From assembly GCA_011947345.1 (NCBI GenBank), contig JAAVTG010000531.1:248001-312000 (forward strand): a stretch of 64,000 bases of DNA, given 5' to 3'. Position numbers and translations under genes: made by a program. Positions within the stretch are counted from its first letter, which is position 1; every line of letters starts with the position of its first letter. The stretch comes from Phytophthora quininea. Taxonomy: Eukaryota; Oomycota; Peronosporomycetes; Peronosporales; Peronosporaceae. Below, piece by piece: positions 32,462 to 43,480 of the stretch. Below the pieces are notes generated by a model. The model did no database searches, was not told where the DNA came from, and worked only from the letters and a program-made list of their open reading frames with translations.

Positions 32462-33697
32462 ATGGCGGACTTGGCCTCCAGCGACTACTACGAGAACCTG
32501 GGCGTGGAGCGCTCGGCCACGTCGCAGCAGATCAAGACAGCGTACGCTTCCTCGCTCTGCTGCCGTCTCTGAACCGCGTTGCTGACTCATTCGCTTATGG
32601 CACACAGGTACCGGAAGCTGGCCATCAAGTACCACCCAGACAAGAACCCGACCGACAAATTAACCGCCGAGGCCAACTTCAAAATCGTGGGCGAGGCCTA
32701 CAACGTGCTGTCCAACGAGGACACGCGCAAGATCTGTACGAGCAATTCGCCATTCTAATAAGGCTGACGACTTTTTAAAAACTGATTATATTCCCTCTCT
32801 GTGCAGATGACATCTACGGCAAGGAAGGACTGGAGGACGGCGCGCAGCCGATGACCAAGGAGCGCGCCATGGAGATCTTCGAGGAATTTTTCCGCTTCGG
32901 AGACCCCATGGACCCGGAGGCGCCGGACCGAGCCAAGGGACTGAAGCGTGCGGCAGGTGGTGCAGTCTACGCGCCTGCAAAGGGGCTTCTGTACGGTGGC
33001 AAGTCTGTCGTTGGTGGCGTGATTATGGGTTCTGCTGCTATTGTGGCTGGAACGGGCGCCATGGTGGTGAATGTGGCCATGGGCATTAAGGAGATGGGCG
33101 AGGCTGGCGTCCACGCGGCTCGTAAGCGCAAGGACAGCAAGCAGGCAAGCGATAGTGAGACAGAAGTGCCTGTAGCTACGGTGGTGGGAGGCCAGCCACT
33201 GAAGGTGAAACGGCGGAGGGCGGGCAGAAGGTGTCAGTGGAAGTCGCCAACCAGAAACCTACGCCTACCTTTATGGGCGGACTGAAGAAGGCGACAATCG
33301 GCGCTGTGGCTGCTCCTGTGGCGGTAGGGCTCTTGTTTATCTTTGTCGTTTGTCTTTTTTCTGACTTGTTGCTGTCTAGGCGATCGTAACGGGCGGCGGT
33401 GTCTTGCTTGCGAGTGGCGTTGCTGCTGGTGGCTACGTGGTTGGAGGTTTTGCTGGAGCAGCCACCAACGTGGCCAGTGGCGTGCGTGAAGTGAAGGCAG
33501 CAAACAAGCTAGAGAAGAAGCGGCGTGCTTCGAGTGCTGCCAGCAGCCGCGACTCGAGTTTTTCGAACAGGGACTCGTCTCATGCAAATACTACTAGCGA
33601 TTACTCGTCGACGGCGTCAACTGCAACAAGTGAGCCAGGAAGCAAGGTCGTACCTGATAATACTCCGGTGACTGCGTCTGCAGCTCAGACCGCATAG
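32462..33697 (+). CDS. DnaJ (Hsp40) domain protein
   Basis: Four exons (32462-32541, 32608-32735, 32807-33323, 33380-33697) give 347 residues with one base restored near 33209. The J-domain is at residues 8-75: [37 protein letters not shown] with the essential HPD, and [19 protein letters not shown]. The rest is Gly/Ala/Val-rich with short hydrophobic stretches ([37 protein letters not shown]), similar to CAJ1/X-domain-type J proteins but without a CxxCxGxG zinc domain. It should stimulate Hsp70 ATPase. The glycine-zipper-like segments suggest membrane association (inference). The C-terminus is Ser/Thr-rich. Confidence 0.82.
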
Positions 33698-33824
33698 TGA
33701 GCGAAGACGAACGTGCCCAAATCGTTGGATCAAGGCCAGTCTTGACGTTAGAGCTAATTCGTATAAATCCCAATTTCATTGCATGTCAGGACGGTTTGTT
33801 TTGTTATTCGGCCACTCTTACAAG

Positions 33825-36800
33825 CTAGGAGAATTCGGAGGTGCGGCTGGAGTTGTTCACACGCGAGGTCGAAGTCGCCAAGCGAGACGCGCTTCCCAAG
33901 ATGTTCCCGAGTACATTTGAGCTCCTGGCGCTTCTTGCGCTGCTGCTGTCGTTTCTATTGGCGCTCTCACTCCTACCTGATAAAGGACGAACATCCTGAC
34001 GGGGCGAAGAGTGTTCGCGATCGTGGCGATCAATCGTATGCCCCGATCTGCTTCGAGGTGGATAGTTATCTCCATCAAATGGCCGCTTGCCTCTAATTCT
34101 CGGAGTAGTAGAGCGCATGCGGTTAGTGTTTGAGGGCGGAGCTGGTTCATTTACCTGGCAAAATTCCTTTTCCGAGATTGACCGAAGCGGTTCACTTGAA
34201 CGGGGAGTAGTCGATGCTCTTGACGCACCACTGTCTCTGCTTCGGCCATTCCGATTATCTTTATCATCTCCACGATACCGACGATGGGACTGGTAATCTG
34301 TACGGCGATGATCCCTCGAAAAGGAAGGACGTCGATCTTGATCCCGTCGAGGTTCGCTTCGATCCCGCCTGCGTCTATCTTGATCCCGTCGGGGCTGGCT
34401 TCGATCACTAGTATTGTTACTGTCTATCTGAGGTGGCACCGTGCGAGCCTTTTTAGAGTTCGACGAAAGTATTACCTCAGCAGGTCGCTTGTGGCTGTCA
34501 ACGGTTTCCTGTGCAATTGGATCAATGCTTCGACTTGTGCCATCGTCATGTGAGGGGTCTCCTGATTCTCAGTCTTGATAGACTCAGAATGGCGTTTGAT
34601 TTCGTTCGTATCCGCCTTGACCTTACGGACGTCACGTTCAACACTTTGCGGTTCCGTCTTGATATCTTCATCACGTTTGTCCTTGACATCCGCCTCACTA
34701 CCGTTTAATTTTAACGGTTTCGCGGACGAAGCAGCTTTTTGCTCCGCTTTTTCGTGCATCTGCTTGTAGTGGTCTGCTAATTCACGAAATTTGTCGCTTG
34801 ATAGCCTGTTCGCAACAGTGGGAAATGCTTCTCCGTCTGTGCGAACAATCAGTTGTCGGTCTTTCGCACTCTTCACCAAAGCTGCCCACGTTCGATCTCG
34901 CACCAGCGTATCCACATTGCCAACCAAATACAGACAGAATCGTGCACGCGTAATCGCCACATTCAGTCGTCGAATGTCCCGCAAGAAACCGATGCCGCCG
35001 CGTCGAGAGGATCGCACACATGAAAATATGATCACATCCTTCTCTCGACCTTGAAAGCCATCGACAGTGTTGACCTCGATGGATATGGTTGTCGGTATAC
35101 CCGAGCGAGTGATTTCTTGACGGAGTACGCGTACTTGCTCTTTGTACGGAGACACGAAGCCGACGTTCCACTTGTTCTTGCGTACATCAGCACACGTTTC
35201 AAACATCGTCTGGCATATACTGACGCAAAAGGTTGCCTCAATTCGATTGAATTTCGATCCATTGACGTCCTCCTCCCTCGAGTTTCCAACATCGTAAAGG
35301 AGGAAGGGCTGATAGCTGGGGTGTCCATATACTCCAGGGCACACCTTCAGTACACCCTCCATCACGCTGGGGCCATCGGTTAGCATACCACTATAAAACT
35401 GCTTTGATGGGAATTCACGCAGGAAAGGATGCATGCGATACTGTACTCGCAACATCGATGGAGCAACTCCACTTTCCGCTATACGCTCGAACAGAGACCG
35501 ATCATACCTTGCGTTTGCGGCAACAACACTCTTCACTGTTGCAGGTAGCTGTTTAGGATCGCCAACTAGAACAACTCGAGCAACTCGTTCGCGGATAGGA
35601 ACCAGAGTACTCAACTCCACCGCTTGTGCTGCCTCATCAATAATGAGGGCGTCAAAGCCGCGTTTCAATTCCGAGAAATCACCGCTCCCCGCTTTTGATA
35701 ATGTACAGGCAATAATACTCGCCTTCGAGAGAATAGTTTCAGTCATTTTGCCCCGAATCGCGGTCACTTCGTCTCTCAGACGACGAATTTTACCGGAGCA
35801 CTCGGTGAGTTGTTGGTGCATCTTGGCTAGTGCTTTTCGGTCTTTCTTCGCTCCACCTGCTTCATCTGCTTTGTTATGGAAATCGTGAATGGAACTGCGG
35901 AGTTGTCTTTGCGTGTCTATGAGTGACTGTAGCTGCATACACTTCGGGTGAATTGCCATTTCACGCTTGATGATATGAGGTAAACACACGGAATTCACAA
36001 TGTCGGGCGCGTCTTCTCCAGCATTTCCAAGCCGTACAATCGAGATCCATTCTTCCGACATAGCTTCAGGGTGAACACTTGGAGCGCGGACTTTGGTTAC
36101 CACCCCGAGGTGTCCATCAGGCCGTCCGTGACGATTCGCAGCACCAGTTCATTCACCGCACCATTTGATGGAGCGCATAAGAGTATATTGTTTGTGCGAT
36201 ATGCAGATCGCTCCGACGCTCTCGAGATAACACGGCGCCTCACAGTGAGGCTCGGTTGCTGCTGTGTTGTGCGGGACGACAATTTGTTTTCAAGCCGAGA
36301 CCGCGAAGACGCAGCGTTTTTGAGGGACTGGATTGTCGTTTTGGTTGGCTGAGTCGAATCGGACGACCGGCGCAAAATACTTCCAAGCGCCGATGTGACG
36401 CCGCTCAACGAGAATGTCGATGCTGAACCTGTGCGAGATGTTGTTTGTCCTCCACTTGTCATGTTTACCGCTGAAGACCGAGCACCTTCGAAATTGGTGA
36501 AGCCTTCTTTTGCAGCAGTGTTAGTTGGGCTAGCTTTTGGGGTAACCATCGGCATCACAGCCGTTGCTGGCAGTCGCAACGATAATAACCCACTGAGCAG
36601 CCCCATAATGGTTTTGGTCTTACCTGTGCCTGGGGGCCTTGAAGGAGGGATACTCCCATGCTATAGTTATTCAGCGCGCTGTGAATTGACTGCAGCTGAG
36701 AGGAATTGTACTGCGGCTTTATTGCTTCCCATAGCTCGGGGAAAGGAAACGAGGGGCCCGCTCCAACGTATCCTTTTTGTCCATAAGACTTGTCCACTTT

Positions 36801-39800
36801 TCTTTCAATTTTGCCGACAGCGTTTTAACTTCCGTATTGTCGTGCTTGCGGAGTTTGTTTACAGCTTTGCCTATACTGGTCGACTGTAGTAACATGCGTT
36901 AGTACATATCCCCACACAGTACATCAAAGCATAGCGACTTACCCTGAGATCCGTTAGCACCACATCCATTTTGTTGAGGCGCTTGAGCAGTTTTATAATT
37001 TTTTCGTGGCTTTCGCTGGACCTGTCGCTTCTTAGCTCATCCAGAACTGTCGTCATTAGAAGAAGCTCTGATTGCGTAGACTTGTATTTTCTGGAGTCAA
37101 AATGGCTGTCCTCAAATGTTCAGGAAGCATGTCCACAGACCGAAGAGCAATGTATTCACGTGCCGACGTGACTAGATTACAAACTGGGTTTACTTTCCAC
37201 TCCGAGTCGGCAATTGCATTCGCAGCCAGCATATCCGTTGAAAATGATCGAATGTTTCCAGTGGCGCTGTCTAATTCGCCATCATTCAAGAACAATACCT
37301 TCACTGATTCCTCTTCTTCAACTTTGTTGTTTTTCTTCATCGACGAAGTGTGTCTCCGTCCTTTTTCCGCTTCACTGATCAAGATAACACCCAAGAACTC
37401 GCGGTTTCCCATGAATCCCGACTGCTTCTGGCTCCCGATCGAGATTTGGAGCAACGCCACGTCTCCATTTCGAAACAGTTTCTCATTGAAGAACCTACTT
37501 GGTCGACGCTTTCCCCGAACTTGGACTGGGAGTCAACCAAAGACTCATCTCTTTTACGATGCTGAAGCTGATGCACCGCATGCCTTCACGTGATTTTTCT
37601 GACTCGTAGCGTAGTAGATGGCCTTTAGATCCCGAAGTAGCTTTTCGAAGACCTTCCTGGACTTCATTGTTGCATTCTTCCAGCAGCAGTGGCAGAAACG
37701 CTCGGACGTAATCAGCGCTTTTCTTGAAACTCAGTGATGGTGCCAGTAGTTCCTTGTCTGACTTATCGTTTTGAAATTCACCTGACAGCAACACCGGCAT
37801 ACAGACTTGCAGCAGTTGACGATAAAATGGCAGAAGCGAGCACGCTGCAATCGGCTTCCGTGTGGTCTTAATCCGATGAAATAGAGCAGCAAACCGCAAG
37901 TCCAGATCTTCTTCTTCCCCTTCTTCCGGGTTTTCGGCTGCACTGTCAACGGTCAATTTTCTTGGCTGCTCCAGAGATATACCCTTCCGCGAACCTGGAT
38001 GAGAGTGTGAAATTCCCTTAATGACTTGAGCCATATCAAACGGAGTCTTTGCCTTTGTAGCCATTGGTGAGGGGCTTTTTTCGTTGGTGCGTGGTATTCA
38101 ACTTCATCATAGAAGCTATGTTGTTTCCGTGCTGCAGCCTCATTGGATACCTCTTCCATGCCAGTGAGATCAATAAGTTCCCGAGATTGTGCTCTTGCGG
38201 CAGATTTCCCGCTCATTGGCCGAACGTTCGAGCCGGACAACGAGGCAGATGACTTTGCCCCAGACGAGAGTTTCAACTTTGACCGAGACGTCATGTCCAC
38301 AAAACTTTGCTTGCTTGGTCCCAGTGAGCGCTTCGAGAAGAACTGAGAAGTTTTGCCAAGCAACTGAGAAGTTTTGCCAAGCTGACGGAACTTTTTAGTC
38401 ATTCGTCCAAAATCTGTGGATTGCTTGGACTCAATTGACGCAGCCTCGCCCTTAATGCTGTCAATCAAGCTTAAAGTGGTTTCATCTAAACGAGTATTTC
38501 CTTTGAGCAATGACTCCATTACTGACATCATCAGTTCCGCAGCCCGTTTGTTTTCAGATGACGATCCACGGGCAATGCATTCAACCAGTGGAGGTATCAA
38601 GTCTGCAACCCGCTTGCTCGTTGCGCTGGAATCCTTCAGCACTGACACCCAAAATTTCCAGAATGCGATTGCAAAATCAAGGCATTGCACTCTAGTTGCC
38701 TCAGTAACTTCAACCATATTTTTCTTCTTGGAGTCGAATATGTCCGTCAAAATCGAGATCAAAAAATCGTTTACCAAATTTGGAAGTTTCAGCAAATGCG
38801 CAGCGGCGGCACCAGTATCCGTAACCTGGTGAGAAGAAGACGAGGCTGCTTTAGCACTCGACGCTTTCGAAAAAGCTTTCTCTAAATCACCCCCAGCATG
38901 CCGAAGACCCGAGACCACGCAAAAATAAGTTTCTTCACAGCAGGCATACAGACAGCCAAGGAAAAATTATACAGGCGCATTGATTGCAGCATCGATAACT
39001 GGCCGCGCAAAAACGCCTCCGGATTTCGGTGAGCAGAAATGAGAAGGGCTTCCAATGGGGAAGGTACCTGTGAAGGATTCTTCTTGTCGGCAGCAAATCG
39101 CCCAATCAACCTAAACGTCATTTCGTTAGCCTCGAAAGCGCAATATCGCCTACCATATTATTATGGGCAGCGTACCTTTTGACGAATTGATCAACACTAC
39201 TTGTCGGGCTAAGATAGCACGCGCTTATATGCTGAGATACAACAGGAAAACCAAACGGGTTAGCCAAACCCTTGATTAGTACTTCATCGCACATCCGCTG
39301 GAGATATGCCTGGGTCTCCGACTCGTACTGCCGCAATGTGTCTCCAAATCTCTGCAACTGTTTGTTAGGATTGGGTTGTGCGGTAAGCGCGTTCAACAGT
39401 TCGGAAATGCCGCCAATAGACTCAAATAGTGCCCCGTGCACTTGAAGCGGAATTGTCGTAACTGTTTCCCAGGAGCATAGCTTTTTCAGCAACTCGGTAA
39501 CAATTGCCTTGCCCTTGGTCATATTTTCAATAGGCGTGCCGCTGTTATTGTTATTCGCCACGATATTTGTGTAAACGGCGTCACGAGCAAGCTGCAAATG
39601 TTTGCTTAGTATGAGTGCGGTTGTCTCTGCAGCCAAATCGACGAGTGAATTCACGTCATTGGGAGTAACAGCAGTTTTGAAAAGATGCTCCATCCATAAT
39701 TGGTCCAGTTCGTGATTATTGTCTCCAGAACCGCACGGCCACCAAAACGCACTATCCGAAACGGAATAGTCGATCGAGATGGATTCTGATAGCGCACCTT

Positions 39801-41681
39801 CCCCCGGGCAGGACCTTTGCTCTCATTAGTGTTGGGCATATTAGGTAGCCGACGTTCATAGCAGTCACACAATATCGTGAAAATTGCTCTTGATGACGCG
39901 ACGGACACAACTGCAGATTCGGCGTGTGCTAGACGATGTCTTTCCTCGATCAAAAAGCGAAACATATTTTCTCGAGTCTTCAAGTAGAAGTTGAGTTCCT
40001 CTTGGTTGGACTGCAAACACCAGAAGTAGATTAGTCATGCAGTAAAGAAGAATTTAAGACCCAAACCATACCACTTTGCTAGATGCTTGAGGCGGTCGCA
40101 ACGATGCAAGCAAAGGGGGTAAGAGGGAGATGAACTGCTTCGTCACAAACACTGGCCAACTGGGTTCTTGGATATGATGATACATCACCACGTCCAGCAC
40201 CATTTTCGGTGTGCTTACGCTGTGATTCCAAAACCGATGCCCGAGACAACGCAAAAGAACAGCAAAACAATTGGAAATCTACATATATCCAATCAGGCAT
40301 CAATAAGTTAAAATATGAGGCATCGCAACATCAGTAAGTACGTACCACAAGTGTGAGTCTGTGATCTTTTTCGTTGGGGTCTGCATCGCTCAAATAGTTG
40401 AAAACGAGGTCGGGAATGGTGTCAAATGACTCCAGCAACGTTTCCAGACTATTCACATCCATTTGCTAACATGCATGCAACCCAATAGTTGTTAGCAAGA
40501 ACATATTGATTCGTGGATTAACGATCGTTGGCTGCACTTACCTGCATCACGTTATCAAGTGCTGTCCACAGAATTTTTCTGATTGGAGTCTTCACACAGT
40601 TCGTAGGCTCCAAAACTGTGAAGAACGAAAACAATACATATCAGAAACACTTAAAACAGCAACGAAGCCATCGCTGTTCACAATAACTCACAATTGACAA
40701 GTCTGTTGTAGACTTCAAGTCCAAAGAAAGCACCGGTTTGTTAAAAGACTCGTTTTCCAAAATGTACATCCACTCTTCCATCACATCCAGAAAGTATTGA
40801 TCCTCGCCATAGTCTCCACTCAGTTGGATATTGCCAAAATGCTTCACCATTTTTGGGCCCACTCTCTACAATCATCGCAGTCAAAATTTCACGTAGTTGC
40901 ACGAATAAACAGGCAATAAGTACACTCACCTAACTGCGTGGTCGGGGGACACTAGCAATTGATACAGTCCAGCACACCCGCGAAGACTTTCCAGACTGGG
41001 GTTCGTTTTCACGTCTGCATGTTGCGACGTAACCCACTGTCCAGTCCGTACCACTCGTCAGAACATCCCAATTGGCATAATACGCAGCCCAAGCCAAACA
41101 CTAACCCTCGAGAGCACTCTTAAGATCCGAAAGTCCGACAGTAACCGTCTCTGACTAAGCACTTCGTATAGTGTGAGCGCCGCCATCGCCGGCGCCTGCT
41201 TTGTGTCTTTTTCTCTGTCAGTTGGCGTTGGATACGCGTCGCGTCCAACTCTGCCAGCTTCACGAAGAACGTCTTGATGGACTCGGGTGTGAACTCAAAC
41301 TCCAGCTCCACTTGGACACTTGGCAGCGACGCGTGGTAGATGTCCACACTAACAGCAACAACAATGAAATCTTAGTACCCATTTCTACAATCAACTTTAG
41401 GATCATCGTCTACCTACCATTTTCTGCAGCCTACAAGTTGTTGCGCCATGCGGTCGTAGAATACGCAGACGCTCTCGGAGCTCGGGTACAACTCCAGGAT
41501 CCGCATCATGAAGACCATGAGCGACGGATAGCTGCACCACCAGTGGCGCATGTCCAGTCCGCCCATGAGGAACTGCCCCACGCGGCTGTATAGCCGCTGT
41601 TTTAGCAGCGCCGTCTGCTTGCTCTGCTCCTGCTCGCAGAGCTGCCGCACCTCCTCCTCCAGCGCGCGCCTGCGCCTCCAT
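33825..41681 (-). CDS. Sen1/senataxin-like SF1 RNA-DNA helicase with a TFIIS N-domain
   Basis: A very large gene, roughly 2,400 residues, with about ten exons in its 5' half and near-continuous coding to 33825. The N-terminus (MEAQ, VRQLCEQEQSKQTALLKQRL, RHWWCSYPSLMVFMMRILEL) and the following repeats look like the Sen1 N-terminal helical region. Near 37060-36790 a TFIIS-type helical bundle appears (LLKRLNKMDVVLTDLR, STSIGKAVNKLRKHDNTEVK). Then comes the helicase: Walker A QGPPGTGKT (one base missing near 36636), DEAAQ, GDPKQLPATV, QYRMHPFLREFPS, NTVDGFQGREKD and RRLNVAITRAR. The C-terminus is RD/RS-rich. Sen1 unwinds RNA-DNA hybrids and ends transcription. At least ten single-base breaks, mostly in homopolymers, interrupt the frame. 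Confidence 0.8.
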
Positions 41682-41882
41682 CGCCGCCGTCCTTGATCAA
41701 GCCGTTAGCACTTTCGTTTACCTCGAATTACAGCCAATGAATTGCAGGCACTATGTAAATACAAAATTTAGTACTAACGTACTCGAAAGATGCGTTTATT
41801 CATCTTTTCGCTTTGTGGGGCAGATAGGATGAACACAGCCGCTCGCTTGCTGTGCCGGGGTCGTGGTCACAAGTGATTCGCC

Positions 41883-42657
41883 ATGCTGTCCCGCAAAGTG
41901 GTGGCCTTCATGCTGCTGGCCTTGCCGCCCGCTGCCGTGTCGACTGTCAGCTATGTAGGCGGTGCCAGTGGTGTCACAGCGCTGAGCTTTGGCGCGCTGT
42001 CTGGCTTCGCCTTCTGTGACTTGTGGTACTTCCTGCGCATGGCCGCCAACTCGCTGACTGGGGGCAGTACGGGTCCTCGCAAGCATCTCTTCGCCGTGAG
42101 CAGCGTTAAAGGACGCATCTTGCTCATGGACATTGACCGCAACGGCCACTGCAACAACGCGCGCTTCCTGCGCGAGTGCGGCTTCGGACGTCGCGATCTG
42201 TGGCAGGTGAGCAATTACTTTGGGATGGAGCTGTAGTCACTTTCAAGCTAACTGTGTGGCTATTGTTGTTGCAGCACAATGGCGTGTGGAAGGTGGTCAC
42301 GGCGGCGGGCGGCAACCTCGTGGTGGGCTCGCAGACTGTCCGCTACCGGCGCGAGCTGAGCTTCGGCCAGGCCTACGAGATGCGGTCGCGCGTGCTCTCC
42401 TGGGACAAGCGCGCCTTCTACGTCGAGCACCGCTTCGTGACCAAGGACGCCAAGGGCAAGGAGTTTATCAACGCCGTCGTGCTGGTGAAGAACACCGTGC
42501 TGGGAAACTAAGCCCCGCGCAGATTGTCGCCCAACTGCCGGACCTGCAGCGCGACGAGGAGGCCAGTCCCGAGATCACCGAGGACGTCCAGGCATGGATC
42601 CATAGCAACGACGCCTCCAGCAAGATGCTGCGTGCCGAGGCCGAGGCCGCCAAGTGA
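41883..42657 (+). CDS. THEM6-like thioesterase-fold membrane protein
   Basis: Two exons (41883-42206 and 42275-42657) encode 235 residues when one A is restored near 42507. Residues 1-35 (MLSRKVVAFMLLALPPAAVS) form a signal anchor. The HotDog fold follows: RILLMDIDRNGHCNNARFLRECGF contains the DxNGHxNNARYLRE motif of THEM6/4HBT proteins, and GSQTVRYRRELSFGQAYEMR and YVEHRFVTKDAKGKEF give the remaining strands. THEM6 relatives are ER membrane proteins of uncertain catalytic status. The start codon is 202 bp from that of the Sen1-like gene on the other strand, so promoters are shared or overlapping. Confidence 0.8.
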
Positions 42658-43192
42658 AAGTCGAGCTAGGAACGTGGTCGAAGAAGGGTGCGCGAACGCC
42701 ATCGAAAAGTAGAATCCCCCCTTGCGTTCTAAAAAGCACTCATCAGCTGACCTGCAAGGTGTTGAGGTGCGAGACTTGTTAAACGATCTAAAGGAGGAGG
42801 AGCAAGGAGCTCCGTCTGCTGTTGTATGTGATCCAGTGACAGCAACTAAAGCAGGCGGTGATGTCGCCAGATGCCCGTATCCCTGGGTCATTACGCAGTC
42901 GATCTCAGCGGATGACGTCGATGGTAGTTGCCGGTGGTGGCTTGGAATCGACCGCAAAGAGCAGCGCACGGTTCTTCCTCTAGACACTCCTCACCACCGC
43001 CAGAACGCTGGCCAAAGATGCCCACCACCAAAAATAACAAGCTGCATGTTTCAACAATAAATATCGCTGTCTGCCCTGGGATGAAGAGCGCAAAATGCTG
43101 CGCGAGGGGCTCATACGTAGAACACGCCCGCATGTGAGGGCGGCCATTTCGTCTCCGCGCTTCCCCTCTTCAACCGCCTGCTGCTCGTTCTC
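42658..43192. other. Intergenic, no supported gene
   Basis: About 535 bp between the thioesterase stop and the small gene's stop. Short frames on both strands lack domains and are not reported. Confidence 0.4.
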
Positions 43193-43480
43193 CTACTGCT
43201 CTTCCTCGTCGGTCTCCTCGGAGATGGAGTTGAGTCCCGTCGACTGGCTGGACGGCGAGCTGGCGATCTCCGCCGCAACACCCGTGAACGATCTCTTCAT
43301 GTACGAGAGCTCCTGCAATTACAGCCAGTTAGTTGGTCAGCTAGCGATCCGTGAGCTAAGATAGCGATTGAGGACCACCTCGAGAATAAGCTGCGCCATC
43401 TCGTCGTCCGCGCCAAAGGACACGAAGGAGCGGAGCTGTTGCTTCGCTCTCAAGGGGCTGCTGGTGTGGAGGCTCTCCAT
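43193..43480 (-). CDS. Small conserved-looking protein, 73 residues
   Basis: Two short exons (43480-43379 and 43312-43193) are separated by a 66-bp intron with GT...CTAAC...TGCAG. They join in phase to 73 codons. The product starts MESLHTSSPLRAKQQLRSF, has an acidic helix (ADDEMAQLILEELSYMKRSF) and ends with a Ser/Thr/Glu-rich tail (SISEETDEEEQ). No family is recognised. The acidic ending and good splice signals support a real gene, but an additional upstream exon cannot be excluded. Confidence 0.45.
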
